Origin: CAISCU01 sp051861545
Lineage (GTDB): Bacteria; Bacteroidota; Bacteroidia; UKL13-3
Direction: 5' to 3'
Length of the DNA stretch: 64,000 nucleotides
NCBI GenBank assembly: GCA_051861545.1
Contig: JBIMKP010000021.1
Location: 1 to 64,000 of the forward strand
The notes below the pieces were generated by a model. It saw only the letters and a list, made by a program, of their open reading frames with translations. It had not been told where the DNA came from and did no database searches. Each line of letters starts with the position of its first letter. Positions within the stretch are counted from its first letter, which is position 1. Both the position numbers and the translations under genes were made by a program. Shown here one piece after another: positions 8,692 through 18,830 of the stretch.

Positions 8692-9173
8692 AGCTCTTCA
8701 AATATTCCGTTTTGCTTATCTTTTCTGCAGTTATTCCAGTCGAAATACCTACCATTCATAGCAATATAAACTCCTTCAGGTAAAGTTTGGGCAAAGGCCA
8801 AGGCTCCTCCTAAATTAAATAATCCATCACTTGAACCAAATTTATAAGGAATCATAGCTCCAGTAATTACAATTGTTTTTCCTTTTACTTTTTCGGCTAA
8901 AACCTTTGCAGTTTCTGTCATTGTATCTGTACCGTGTGTTATAACAATTCTATCTTCGTCACATCTGTTACAATTGTCAGCTATTAAATCTCTATCGGCA
9001 TCTGTCATTTCTAAACTATCAATAAGCATCAATGTTCTTATTTCAAGATTTAATTTGGAACGACCAAGTTTTAATATTTCTTGAATATGGGTGTCTTTGA
9101 AAAACAATTGACCATTTAACTCATTGTATTCTTTATCAAAAGTTCCTCCAGTAACAAAAATGCGTACACTCAT
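8688..9173 (-). CDS. Single-domain type I asparaginase-like protein
   Basis: 161 residues, corresponding to only the N-terminal catalytic half of L-asparaginases (usually about 330). The nucleophile motif TGGTFDK is at residues 8-14 (Thr11), the second motif HGTDTM is in mid-protein, and VITGAMIPYKFGSSDGLFNL matches the usual V-GAM-P-SDG-N segment. The C-terminal domain that completes the dimer site is absent. Similar short proteins occur in Bacteroidetes as asparaginase-domain proteins, so this is probably not a fresh truncation. No signal peptide. I use ATG 9171-9173 because it places the first beta strand at the N-terminus; an in-frame start at 9209 adds 12 unlikely residues. Confidence 0.75.
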   Translation of the reverse strand: MSVRIFVTGGTFDKEYNELNGQLFFKDTHIQEILKLGRSKLNLEIRTLMLIDSLEMTDADRDLIADNCNRCDEDRIVITHGTDTMTETAKVLAEKVKGKTIVITGAMIPYKFGSSDGLFNLGGALAFAQTLPEGVYIAMNGRYFDWNNCRKDKQNGIFEEL

Positions 9174-9403
9174 ATCAGTATATTTTGTTGCGAAGTAATT
9201 CAATCCCACATTCTAAACAAAGCAAAATTTCGATTTTTAAAATCAGTTGTTTGATTTTTAAGGGTTTCTGGAAATTTCGTAAAAATAAAGATTTACTTGT
9301 GTCATCATTTTTTCTGACAAAAATCATCATGAGGTTTTTAGCTCCGAAAACTTAAATTCGTACAAGTGTTAGGAAATACATTCCTATAAATGAATCACCT
9401 TAT

Positions 9404-11254
9404 ATGAGTCAAGTTTTAGATACAGAATTAGAATCAGTTGTTATTCGTTTCGCCGGAGATAGCGGTGATGGAATGCAATTAACAGGTACGCAATTCACAA
9501 ATGCTGCGGCCTTATTTGGTAACGACCTCGCTACCTTTCCGGATTTCCCAGCCGAAATTCGCGCCCCACAAGGAACTCTGGCCGGTGTTTCCGGTTTCCA
9601 GATTCACTTTGGTTCAACTGCTATTCATACGCCCGGCGATCAAAGCGATGTATTAGTTGCTATGAATGTGGCTGCTTTAAAAGCTAATATCAAAAACCTA
9701 AAAAAGGGTGGTGTTATTATCGCCAATTCAGATGGTTTTGATTCTAAAAATATGCGTTTGGCTAATGTGCCCGACGACCAAAATCCTTTAACAGATGGTT
9801 CTTTAAGTTCATACGATTTAAAAACTATTGATGTTACTAAAATTACTAGAGCTGCTTTACAAGACAGTGGTTTGGGTGTAAAAGAAATCGACCGTTGCAA
9901 AAATATGTTTGTATTAGGTTTGATTTATTTTATGTACCACCGCTCCATGGAAAGTTCAATTGCATTTATTAAGTCGAAATTTAAAAAGAATGAAGCTGTA
10001 ATGAATGCAAATCTAAAAGTTCTTCAAGCCGGTTGGAGTTATGGTGATACTACTGAAATGTTTGCAAATCGTTTCAAAGTAGCTCCTGCTAAAATGGAAC
10101 CAGGAATTTATAGAAGTGTAATGGGTAATGAGGCTACTGCTTTAGGCTTAGTTGCTGCTGCTCAAAAATCTGGTTTGTCTTTGTTTTATGGTACATACCC
10201 AATTACTCCTGCAACAGATATTCTTCATGAATTATCAAAACACAAACATTTTGATATCAAAACTTATCAAGCTGAAGATGAAATCGCAGGTATTTGCTCT
10301 GCTATTGGTGCTGCTTTTGGTGGAAGCTTAGCTGTAACTGGTTCTTCTGGTCCTGGTATTGCTTTAAAAACAGAAGCTATTGGTTTAGCAACAATGCTCG
10401 AAATGCCATTGGTTATTGTGAATGTTCAACGTGCCGGTCCTAGTACTGGTTTGCCTACTAAAACAGAACAAGCAGACTTACTTCAAGCTATTTATGGTAG
10501 AAATGGAGAATGTCCTCTTATTGTTGTTGCAGCCCAGTCTCCATCAGATTGTTTTAACTTAGCTTATGAAGCTTGCCGTTTGGCCTTAAATCATATGATT
10601 CCTGTGTTTTTCTTAAGTGATGGTTATATTGCTAATGGTTCTGAACCTTGGAAGTTTCCTAGTATGGCCGATTTAAAAGAAATCAATGTTTCATTTGCAA
10701 AAGAAAAAGCTGAAGGTGATGATAAATTTATGCCTTACCAAAGGGATGAAAAATTAACACGTCCTTGGGCTATTCCTGGTACAAAGGGCTTAGAACATAG
10801 AATTGGTGGTTTAGAGAAACAGAATATTACTGGTAATATTTCTTACGATCCTGCAAACCACGAATTAATGATTAAACTTCGTCAAGAACGTGTAGATTTA
10901 GTTGCTAATTATATTCCAGACCAAACCATCGATAGCGGTGTGGAAAAAGGTGATTTACTTATTTTAGGTTGGGGTGGTACTTATGGTGCTTTAAAAACTG
11001 CTACTGCTAAACTTTTAGGTGAAGGTTACAAAGTGGCTCATGCACATGTAAGATATTTGAGTCCGTTCCCTAAAAATTTGGGTGAAATTTTAGCCAATTA
11101 TAAAACGGTTGTTGTTCCCGAATTAAACAATGGCCAATTGGTGAAAATCATCAGAGATAAATATTTTGTTGATGCTATTCCTTACAATAAAATACAAGGT
11201 CAACCTTTTATGGCAAACGAAGTTGTAAGTAAAATCAAAGAAATTCTTTCTTAA
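9404..11254 (+). CDS. korA: 2-oxoacid:ferredoxin oxidoreductase, alpha subunit (gamma-alpha fusion)
   Basis: 616 residues. With the next gene it oxidatively decarboxylates a 2-oxoacid, most likely 2-oxoglutarate, to the acyl-CoA while reducing ferredoxin. Residues about 10-190 are the gamma domain (RFAGDSGDGMQLTGTQF), fused to the alpha/pyrimidine-binding domain (GNEATALGLVAAAQKSG, YPITPATDILHEL, then the TK/EQADL region). A C-terminal transketolase-like domain ends in YKTVVVPELNNGQL. No ferredoxin domain is attached. The two-subunit fused form is typical of Bacteroidetes KorAB. The gene symbol is by homology; pyruvate or branched-chain acids cannot be excluded as substrates. Confidence 0.88.
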   Translation: MSQVLDTELESVVIRFAGDSGDGMQLTGTQFTNAAALFGNDLATFPDFPAEIRAPQGTLAGVSGFQIHFGSTAIHTPGDQSDVLVAMNVAALKANIKNLKKGGVIIANSDGFDSKNMRLANVPDDQNPLTDGSLSSYDLKTIDVTKITRAALQDSGLGVKEIDRCKNMFVLGLIYFMYHRSMESSIAFIKSKFKKNEAVMNANLKVLQAGWSYGDTTEMFANRFKVAPAKMEPGIYRSVMGNEATALGLVAAAQKSGLSLFYGTYPITPATDILHELSKHKHFDIKTYQAEDEIAGICSAIGAAFGGSLAVTGSSGPGIALKTEAIGLATMLEMPLVIVNVQRAGPSTGLPTKTEQADLLQAIYGRNGECPLIVVAAQSPSDCFNLAYEACRLALNHMIPVFFLSDGYIANGSEPWKFPSMADLKEINVSFAKEKAEGDDKFMPYQRDEKLTRPWAIPGTKGLEHRIGGLEKQNITGNISYDPANHELMIKLRQERVDLVANYIPDQTIDSGVEKGDLLILGWGGTYGALKTATAKLLGEGYKVAHAHVRYLSPFPKNLGEILANYKTVVVPELNNGQLVKIIRDKYFVDAIPYNKIQGQPFMANEVVSKIKEILS

Positions 11255-11295
11255 TAAAATCATCACGTTTATTCAATTATTAATCAAAAAAGAAA

Positions 11296-12321
11296 ATGGA
11301 AATGGTAGAAAATAAATTGACGTCAAAAGACTTCTCATCAGACCAAGAAGTAAGATGGTGTCCAGGTTGTGGTGATTACTCTATTCTGAAACAAGTTCAA
11401 ACTGTTTTGCCTGATTTAGGTGTTAAGAAAGAGGATTATGCTTTTATTTCAGGTATTGGTTGTTCTTCTCGATTCCCTTATTATATGGATACTTTTGGCA
11501 TGCACTCAATTCATGGGCGTGCTATGGCTATTGCTACTGGTTTAAAGGCAACAAGACCAGAATTAAGTGTTTGGGTTGTAACTGGTGATGGTGATTCAAT
11601 GTCAATTGGTGGTAATCACTTCATACATACTTTAAGAAGAAATCCAGATTTGAATGTAATGCTCTTTAATAACCAAATTTATGGTTTAACTAAAGGTCAA
11701 TATTCACCAACTTCTGAACAAGGTAAGGTTACTAAATCTTCTCCTTATGGAAGTGTAGATTATGCATTCAATCCTATAGCTTTATGTCTGGGTGCTGATG
11801 CTACTTTTGTTGCAAGAAGTATGGATCGTGACCCAAAACACATGCAAGCAATGATTAAAAGATCATTCGAACATAAAGGAACTTCACTGTTAGAGATATA
11901 CCAAAATTGTAACGTTTTTAATGATGGTGCTTTTGAGATTTTCACTGAAAAATCTTCTAAAAAACAACAAACATTAATGATGGAACATGGTAAGCCTTTG
12001 GTGTTTGGTGAAAATGCCGATAAAGGGATTAAACTTGATGGCTTCAAACCAGTAATCGTAGATTTAAATGATGCTTCTGTTAACGATTTATGGATTCATG
12101 ATGAAACCGATTTAGTTAAGGCAACCATCATTTCTAGATTTTATGATGATCCATCTGTTGAAGGCCATTTCCCTAGACCTTTTGGTGTGTTTTATGTGAA
12201 TTCAGCTAGACGTGCTTTTGAAGATTTGTTCAACGAACAAATCAATCAAATAAAAGAAAAAAATCCTACTCCTGATTTAGATAAACTAATTGCAGGTAAA
12301 GAAACTTGGGTGGTTGGATAA
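11296..12321 (+). CDS. korB: 2-oxoacid:ferredoxin oxidoreductase, beta subunit
   Basis: 341 residues, the thiamine-diphosphate and [4Fe-4S] subunit. Motifs: WCPGCGDYSIL (cluster cysteines, near 21-31), GIGCSSR, HGRAMAIATGLK, and the ThDP/Mg motif GDGDSMSIGGNH followed by NNQIYGLTKGQ. A cysteine in LLEIYQNCNVF completes the cluster ligands. It lies 41 bp after korA and ends at a strong terminator, so korAB is a two-gene operon. The first Met (ATG 11296) is kept; a second Met two codons later is also possible. Confidence 0.9.
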   Translation: MEMVENKLTSKDFSSDQEVRWCPGCGDYSILKQVQTVLPDLGVKKEDYAFISGIGCSSRFPYYMDTFGMHSIHGRAMAIATGLKATRPELSVWVVTGDGDSMSIGGNHFIHTLRRNPDLNVMLFNNQIYGLTKGQYSPTSEQGKVTKSSPYGSVDYAFNPIALCLGADATFVARSMDRDPKHMQAMIKRSFEHKGTSLLEIYQNCNVFNDGAFEIFTEKSSKKQQTLMMEHGKPLVFGENADKGIKLDGFKPVIVDLNDASVNDLWIHDETDLVKATIISRFYDDPSVEGHFPRPFGVFYVNSARRAFEDLFNEQINQIKEKNPTPDLDKLIAGKETWVVG

Positions 12322-12341
12322 TCCTAATAATTTCATAAAAT

Positions 12342-12374
12342 AAGGGAGTAGATGTTTGTCTGCTCCCTTTTTTT
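12342..12374 (+). terminator. Intrinsic terminator after korB
   Basis: Eleven-base arms (12342-12352 with 12359-12369; one G-T pair), 6-nt loop, then a run of eight T. Confidence 0.88.
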
Positions 12375-12501
12375 ATGTCCTTTACATCCAAAATTGCCGT
12401 TGATGTAATTTTTTTGTCATTATTGAATAATTAAAACAATTTAGTTCCGTTTTTAAACCCTGACGATATTTAGGTGTATCCCTGTAAACCAAAAAAAACC
12501 T

Positions 12502-15285
12502 ATGACCCATCATTTACAAAAGGCCTTTTTTATTCTGTTTCTGTTAGTTTCTTTTCAATCCTTTTCACAATCCTCCATCAAGGGTGTTTTAAGTGATACA
12601 ACCAATTTTAAACCTTTAGCTTATTCTTCTGTTTCTTTGGTTCGATTAAAAGATTCAATTTTAATTCAACACAAATGGGCTAATCAACAAAATCAATTCA
12701 GCTTTTTACAATTAAAACCAGACACTTATTTTATAAGAATTACGCGTCCTGGTTTTGCTGATTATGAAGATAAAATTCTTCTTCAAGAAAATGAATCTAA
12801 AGACCTAGGTAACATTCCTATGATTGCAAAAGCTAATTTATTAAGAGAAGTAATCATCAGAGAAAAATTAGATGCAATTAGAATTAAAGGCGATACTACT
12901 GAGTTTTTAGCCGATAGTTTTGCTGTGAAAAAAGATGCTTCAGTTGAAGATTTATTGAAAAAACTTCCAGGTATTCAGGTTGATAAAAGTGGAAAAATCA
13001 CTGCTCAAGGTGAAACTGTAAATAAGGTTTTGGTTGATGGTGAAGAGTTTTTTGGCGATGATCCTACAGTTGCTACTAGAAATATAAAAGCAGAAAGTGT
13101 TGAAAGCGTTCAGGTTTTTGATAAAAAAAGTGAAACTGCTATTCAAACCGGAGTTGATGATGGTGAGAAAAATAAAACCATCAACCTAAAATTAAAAGAT
13201 GATGCAAAGAAGGGTTACTTCGGAAAAGTGAATGCCGGTTTAGGTACCAAAGTTGAAAATAAGAACAGGTATGAAGGTGAGGCCATGTTTAATTCTTTTA
13301 AAAACAAAAGAAAATTAGCTGTTTTTGGTGCTGCAAGTAATACCAATAAAACCAATATGAATTGGCGCGACCAGAACTCTTATACCGGTGGTGATGATAA
13401 TGTTACTTATGATGAAGAGTCGGGTAATATGTACTCATATTATTATAGCGATGAGGGCGATGTTGATTTTGACGGCAGAGGTGTTCCTAGAACTTGGTAT
13501 GTAGGTGGACATTATTCAGATAAATACAAGGAAAATAAAAACTCCCTCAACATAAATATCACTCATAGAGAAATGAATGTGGATGGAAACAATAATACAT
13601 ATACCCAATACATTTTACCTGATACTACTTATTTCGATAACCAAAAAGATTATTTCAGAAATTATAGAAATGCTACTAAAGGCTCTGCTACATTCGAAGC
13701 CAAACCCGATTCTTTAACAACCATTAAAGCCAAATTTAATGTTCGTCAAGGAAGGTCTACTGGTTTTTCAGACTATATCTCAGAAAACTTAAATGAAAAT
13801 GAACAAAGGGTAAATAGCAATATAAGAACCCAAACTTCAGAAAATAATAATGCCAAAATAGAATCAAATATCTCCTACAATAGAAAGTTTAAAACTTTGG
13901 GTCGAAGTTTAAATGCATCCATTAATCAAACTTATAATGCCAATGATGGTGACGGATTTTTAAGGTCAGTAAGTAATTTCTATCAAGCTAATAATACCTT
14001 ACTTTCAACCGATACAATTGATCAGCAAAAAATAAATAATTCTTCTTCATCAACTTGGGGTGGAAAAATTGCTTATACTGAACCATTATCAAAAATTTGG
14101 TTTTTGGTTACAGATTATAATTTAAACAATACAAACAGTGCTGCTAAAAGAAGTACTTTCGGTAAATCGGCTGAAACTTATACAAGTTTTGTAGATTCAT
14201 TAAGTAGTGATTTTAAATACGATATTTGGGCCCATGCGGGTGGTTTAACTTTAAGAAGAGTTACTAAAAAAATCAATTTTTCTTTTGGTGCAAGAACCGC
14301 ACATACCATTTTAAAGCAATCTGATTTGTTACTTGACTCTTCGTTTAACAGAACCTTTACTAATTTTTTTCCATCAGCTAGTTTTAATTATAAACTAAAT
14401 ACAACAACTTCATTTGGCTTTAATTATAATGGTAGAACAGAACAGCCTTCAATACAACAATTGCAGCCCTTAAGAGACAATAGTAATCCTTTAAATATAT
14501 CAATAGGTAATACAGCATTAAAACAAAGTTTCGAGCATCAAATCGGAATAAGATACAATGCTTATAAGCCAATTACAGGTAGAGGCGTTTTTGCAAACCT
14601 TGGTTTTAATTTTACGGATAATGATTTTGCCAGCAATAATTTTGTAGATGAAAAAGGTAGGAGGGTTTACCAAACAATTAATGTGGATGGAAATAAGTCA
14701 TTGTATTCTTATATCTATTATTACTTCTCTATTAAAAAGTTAAACTTAAACATGAATGCTAATTTAAATGCAAACATCAGCCAAAATAAAAATAGAGTTA
14801 ATTTTCAAGACAATATCAATAATAACAATAGAACTGGTTTTGGTTTTTCTCCTAATTATTCTCTTGATGAATGGCTAGAATTGGGACTAAATTGTAATTG
14901 GAGTTATAACAGAAGTAAATCGAGTTTAAGACCTGATATTATTACAGAATTTTGGATTCAAACTTATAGTCCTTACCTAAATTTAGATTTCCCTTTTGGT
15001 TTAAGCTTTAATACTGATGTAGAATTTAATAAACGTCAACAAGCTTATGAAAGCGAAACCAATTTAAATACAGTAATTTGGAATGCTTCTATTGGATATA
15101 AAATGCTTAAAAGTAAAAGACTAAAAGCTTCTGTAAGTGCATACGATTTGTTGAACCAAAATTTAGGATTCAACCGTACAGCCAACTCAAATTTTGTAAG
15201 TCAAAATGTTTACAGCACACTACAACGATTTGTAATGTTTAGTTTAACTTATAATATCAACCAAGCTCCAGGTTCTGATTATTAA
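12502..15285 (+). CDS. TonB-dependent-receptor-like outer-membrane beta-barrel protein
   Basis: 927 residues. A signal peptide (1-23, ending SFSQ) is followed by a carboxypeptidase-regulatory-like beta domain (about 25-110), a plug-like region (about 140-220, with DLLKKLPGIQVDKSGKIT and VLVDGEEFFGDDP) and a long C-terminal beta barrel. This is the architecture of the OMP_b-brl_3 type found across Bacteroidetes. No SusD partner is present. It is followed after 10 bp by a GLPGLI protein, a pairing seen repeatedly in this phylum. Such proteins are predicted to move peptides or other ligands across the outer membrane, but no substrate can be inferred. Confidence 0.85.
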   Translation: MTHHLQKAFFILFLLVSFQSFSQSSIKGVLSDTTNFKPLAYSSVSLVRLKDSILIQHKWANQQNQFSFLQLKPDTYFIRITRPGFADYEDKILLQENESKDLGNIPMIAKANLLREVIIREKLDAIRIKGDTTEFLADSFAVKKDASVEDLLKKLPGIQVDKSGKITAQGETVNKVLVDGEEFFGDDPTVATRNIKAESVESVQVFDKKSETAIQTGVDDGEKNKTINLKLKDDAKKGYFGKVNAGLGTKVENKNRYEGEAMFNSFKNKRKLAVFGAASNTNKTNMNWRDQNSYTGGDDNVTYDEESGNMYSYYYSDEGDVDFDGRGVPRTWYVGGHYSDKYKENKNSLNINITHREMNVDGNNNTYTQYILPDTTYFDNQKDYFRNYRNATKGSATFEAKPDSLTTIKAKFNVRQGRSTGFSDYISENLNENEQRVNSNIRTQTSENNNAKIESNISYNRKFKTLGRSLNASINQTYNANDGDGFLRSVSNFYQANNTLLSTDTIDQQKINNSSSSTWGGKIAYTEPLSKIWFLVTDYNLNNTNSAAKRSTFGKSAETYTSFVDSLSSDFKYDIWAHAGGLTLRRVTKKINFSFGARTAHTILKQSDLLLDSSFNRTFTNFFPSASFNYKLNTTTSFGFNYNGRTEQPSIQQLQPLRDNSNPLNISIGNTALKQSFEHQIGIRYNAYKPITGRGVFANLGFNFTDNDFASNNFVDEKGRRVYQTINVDGNKSLYSYIYYYFSIKKLNLNMNANLNANISQNKNRVNFQDNINNNNRTGFGFSPNYSLDEWLELGLNCNWSYNRSKSSLRPDIITEFWIQTYSPYLNLDFPFGLSFNTDVEFNKRQQAYESETNLNTVIWNASIGYKMLKSKRLKASVSAYDLLNQNLGFNRTANSNFVSQNVYSTLQRFVMFSLTYNINQAPGSDY

Positions 15286-15295
15286 TACTACACTC

Positions 15296-16036
15296 ATGAA
15301 AAAAATATTATACTTAATTATACTATTAAGCGCTTCTTTCGTAACAGAGGCACAACAATTAATTCTTCAAGGTAAAATTCATTATGAACGAAAAGAAAAT
15401 CTTCATAAACTTTTTACAGAAGAAAATGAATGGACAAATGAGTTTAAAAAGCAATTACCCAAATATCGAGTAGATATTTTTGAACTTTCGTTTAACTCAA
15501 AAAGAAGTTTGTATAAAATGGAACAAGAATTTGAGGGTAATTCTAATATTCTCGATTGGTTTAATGTTTCAAAATCGAATATAGTTGCTCAAAATTTTGA
15601 AAATCAAAAAGTACAGGCTCAAAAAGTTGTGTATGAAAATACCTATCAAATCAACGATTCACTGCCTCAAATAACTTGGAAACTTCACAATGAATACAGA
15701 ACAATTGCAGGTTTTACTTGTAGAAAAGCAAGCACCATCGTTTTAGATTCAGTTTATATAATAGCTTTTTTTACTGATGAAATTCCAGTAAGTGCAGGTC
15801 CAGAATCTATGAATGGCTTACCTGGAATGATTTTAGGTATGGTTGTTCCTCGTTTAAATACAACTTGGTTTGCTACTAGAGTTGATCATGTTACTGTAAA
15901 CGATGAGAGTTTACTGTTTTATCCAAAAGCTAAAAAGAAAATAAATACAATTAAATCATTTTTAGATGAATTAAAATTGGCTACCAAAAATTGGGGGAAA
16001 GAGTCTGGAGATATCATTTGGAGGTCTATTTTGTAG
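15296..16036 (+). CDS. GLPGLI family protein
   Basis: 246 residues with a signal peptide (about 1-19, ending TEAQ). The family-defining motif appears as NGLPGMILGM near residues 179-188, followed by the conserved short beta segment. GLPGLI proteins are periplasmic or surface proteins of unknown function, confined mainly to Bacteroidetes and usually encoded next to an outer-membrane beta-barrel protein, as here (10-bp gap, same operon). Two cysteines (in FTCRK and upstream) are not obviously paired. Confidence 0.88.
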   Translation: MKKILYLIILLSASFVTEAQQLILQGKIHYERKENLHKLFTEENEWTNEFKKQLPKYRVDIFELSFNSKRSLYKMEQEFEGNSNILDWFNVSKSNIVAQNFENQKVQAQKVVYENTYQINDSLPQITWKLHNEYRTIAGFTCRKASTIVLDSVYIIAFFTDEIPVSAGPESMNGLPGMILGMVVPRLNTTWFATRVDHVTVNDESLLFYPKAKKKINTIKSFLDELKLATKNWGKESGDIIWRSIL

Positions 16037-16135
16037 ATGTGAATTTTTTGTTAAAATACTTAATTATTCGATTCTTAAATCTGAGCTTGAGCTAATTATT
16101 AAAAAATTATAATAATTTGCTCAAAATCATTTTTT

Positions 16136-18751
16136 ATGAAGAAAAATCTACTATCGAAAAATTGGAGTAAGGGCTTTTTATTTATTGCATTGTTGTTTAT
16201 TAGCTATAGTAGTTATAACAATGCTAGCAGTCCACCAACAGGTTTGACAGGCGCGCCTGGAGAAGGTAGTTGTACAAACTGCCATTCAGGTTCAGCTATT
16301 ACTTCTGGTTCTGCTTGGGATGCTATTAATATTACAGGATTGCCAGCCAGTGGTTATATTCCTGGAACTACTTATTCTTTAACTTTAAGCGGTTCCTCAG
16401 CTGCTACTGCAAAAAATGGCGTTTCTTTAACTGCTTTAAGTCCTACAAATGCAATGGCTGGTTCTTTTACTGCCGGTACTGGAAATTCTATTTTATTAGG
16501 TGGTGGAAAGAGTTATATGAGTCATAATGGTTCTGGTACTTCTCAATCATCATTTTCATTTAGCTGGACAGCTCCAACTACAGGAGTAGGTACAGTTACA
16601 TTTTATACCTCATTTATGGGGACTAATTCTAATAATAATAACAGTGGTGATAATGTTTATGTAAAATCATTTTCTGTTATTCAAGGTAATCAACCTACTG
16701 CTGTAATAACTCCTTCTGCAAATACGATTTGTTTGGGAGATACTTTATTTCTGCAAGGAAGTGGAAGCAATAATCCAACTTCTTATTCTTGGCAGTTTCT
16801 TGGAAATGTTCCTGGAACTTCAAATTTGCAAAACCCAAAATTGGTTTATACAACTGCAGGTTCAAAACAAATTAGATTAACCACATCAAATTCTAGTGGA
16901 TCATCTGCACCTGCATCAGTAATTATTACTGTTGTTGCAAAACCAACCGCAAATTTCACAGCAAGTTCAACTAGTATTTGTGGTGATTTAGATACTGTTA
17001 CTTTAACAGCAAATACAGGTACTGGATTAAGTTATTTATGGCAGCCAGGTGCATTAACAGGTTCAAGTATAAAAGTAACAAATGGAGGTTCTTATACTGT
17101 TAGGGTTACAAATGCAAACAACTGTTTTAATACTTCAGCGGCAACTCTAATAACCAAAAGAACTTTGCCTTTATCAAATTTAAATGTATCAAAAGATACA
17201 ATTTGTTCTACTGATTCTATTTTATTTTCGGGTTCAGGAACTTTTTCAAACTATTTGTTTTATAGAGATACTGTGCTTTTGAAATCGGGTCCCGATTCTA
17301 TTTTTAATGCTAAAAACCTTGTTTCTGCTACATATAAATACAGGGCTTTTAATGGATTTTGTTATAGTCCTTATCAAAGTAAATTTATTTCTGTAGAGCA
17401 AAAACTTCCTGCTCCTCAATTAACATGTGGTAATAGTTCTCAATCTTTCATTAATTATTCATGGACATTTGTTCCCAATGCAACGGGTTACCAATATAGC
17501 CTTGATTCTGGAGAGACTTGGAATACAGTTTCATCAACAGTAAATTCACTTTCTGTGCAAGCAACTGCTCCAAATCAAACAAAAAAACTTTGGATAAGAG
17601 CCTTATCAAATGGCATTTGTGAAGTAGGGGAGACTTCCGTTTTAGCTTGTAGTAATGCACCTTGTCCGTATGTGCCTATTACAATTAATGCACCTAAAAG
17701 CATTTGTTTAAATCCAGATACCGGCTCTGTTACTGTAACTGTGCCTAAACCTACACCAAATGGAAATTATAGTGTTAGATTTAGAACAATTACAAACTTT
17801 ATCGCTTGGGCAAAGGCAGGTGAATCAGTAAATGTTCCAATGAGTTTAGGTAACAATGGTATAGAAATTATTTGTTACGATTCAGCTAATTTATTTTGCC
17901 CAATTGATACGTTTGTTTTTGTTGAAGCAAAAGCCGGATTAAATCCAATAAGCACTAATATTGAAAGCAAAATCAATTATTTGTGTTCTTATGATAAGAG
18001 TTTTGAAATCCGTTCTAATTTATCGCCAAGCGCCGATTCAATTATATTCTATTATTTAAATACCGAAACTCAAACAGATTCAGTAGTTCAAAATTCATTA
18101 AACGATACTAGTTTTGTGTTTAATTACAGCGCATTTAAACCTGTTGGTGGTTTTTACGCATTTAATGTAAAGCAATGGAATACAAATACCGGTTGTTCTA
18201 CAAAATCCAAACCTGGAGTTTTCAAAGTTTTAGATAAAATTAACCCAACTTTTACAACATCTCAAGTAGATGGCAAATCATTTAGTTTTATAAATACCAC
18301 TACAAATCCATTTGATAAATTAAGATGGGAATTTGGGGATGGTAAAATTGATACAGTTAGAAATATAATTGGCAATTACACTTATGCTGCATCTGGTACT
18401 TACTTAGTTAAACTAATATTAAAAGATAATTTTTCATGTGCTGATACTGCTTCAAAAAGTGTTGTAGCGACAGCTACTTCTTTAAATGAATTACTTGGAA
18501 TAAATAATCTGAAGATTTATCCAAATCCTGCAAGTGATGTTTTAAATGTATCGTTTAATACTGATGGAGAAGAAAGTATTCAACTGCGAATTTTGGATTT
18601 AAATGGAAAAATAATCAAATCAGGAATGAGCTTAGATGGTTCAGGATTTTTCGAAGATCAACTAAACCTAGATTCTATTTCAAAAGGGATTTATTTGTTA
18701 GAAATTGCAACTTCCAAATCAATAAAACATTTCAGATTCCAACATCAATAA
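16136..18751 (+). CDS. T9SS cargo with choice-of-anchor V (reeler-like) and PKD domains
   Basis: 871 residues, secreted. After a signal peptide (about 1-31) comes a reeler-like choice-of-anchor V domain (about 32-183) opening with GSCTNCHSG, a CxxCH heme-c-type motif. Then come Ig/PKD-like beta domains (about 185-700, for example STSICGDLDTVTLTANTG), one clear PKD repeat near 700-775 (WEFGDGKIDT), and a C-terminal type A sorting domain starting LKIYPNPASDVLNVSF that directs export through T9SS and surface anchoring. The ending ...KSIKHFRFQHQ is full length. Its ligand is unknown. The gene stands alone, with its terminator 30 bp downstream. Confidence 0.82.
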   Translation: MKKNLLSKNWSKGFLFIALLFISYSSYNNASSPPTGLTGAPGEGSCTNCHSGSAITSGSAWDAINITGLPASGYIPGTTYSLTLSGSSAATAKNGVSLTALSPTNAMAGSFTAGTGNSILLGGGKSYMSHNGSGTSQSSFSFSWTAPTTGVGTVTFYTSFMGTNSNNNNSGDNVYVKSFSVIQGNQPTAVITPSANTICLGDTLFLQGSGSNNPTSYSWQFLGNVPGTSNLQNPKLVYTTAGSKQIRLTTSNSSGSSAPASVIITVVAKPTANFTASSTSICGDLDTVTLTANTGTGLSYLWQPGALTGSSIKVTNGGSYTVRVTNANNCFNTSAATLITKRTLPLSNLNVSKDTICSTDSILFSGSGTFSNYLFYRDTVLLKSGPDSIFNAKNLVSATYKYRAFNGFCYSPYQSKFISVEQKLPAPQLTCGNSSQSFINYSWTFVPNATGYQYSLDSGETWNTVSSTVNSLSVQATAPNQTKKLWIRALSNGICEVGETSVLACSNAPCPYVPITINAPKSICLNPDTGSVTVTVPKPTPNGNYSVRFRTITNFIAWAKAGESVNVPMSLGNNGIEIICYDSANLFCPIDTFVFVEAKAGLNPISTNIESKINYLCSYDKSFEIRSNLSPSADSIIFYYLNTETQTDSVVQNSLNDTSFVFNYSAFKPVGGFYAFNVKQWNTNTGCSTKSKPGVFKVLDKINPTFTTSQVDGKSFSFINTTTNPFDKLRWEFGDGKIDTVRNIIGNYTYAASGTYLVKLILKDNFSCADTASKSVVATATSLNELLGINNLKIYPNPASDVLNVSFNTDGEESIQLRILDLNGKIIKSGMSLDGSGFFEDQLNLDSISKGIYLLEIATSKSIKHFRFQHQ

Positions 18752-18781
18752 TCGAAATTATTGATTCGATGAAAAATCGTT

Positions 18782-18830
18782 CAAACAAAAAGGCCTACTC
18801 AAATTCTTGAGTCGGCCTTTTTGTTTGTTT
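18782..18830 (+). terminator. Intrinsic terminator after the T9SS cargo gene
   Basis: Long stem: 18782-18802 pairs with 18807-18827 with one internal mismatch. The arms carry the A and T runs, so it may act in both directions. Confidence 0.85.
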
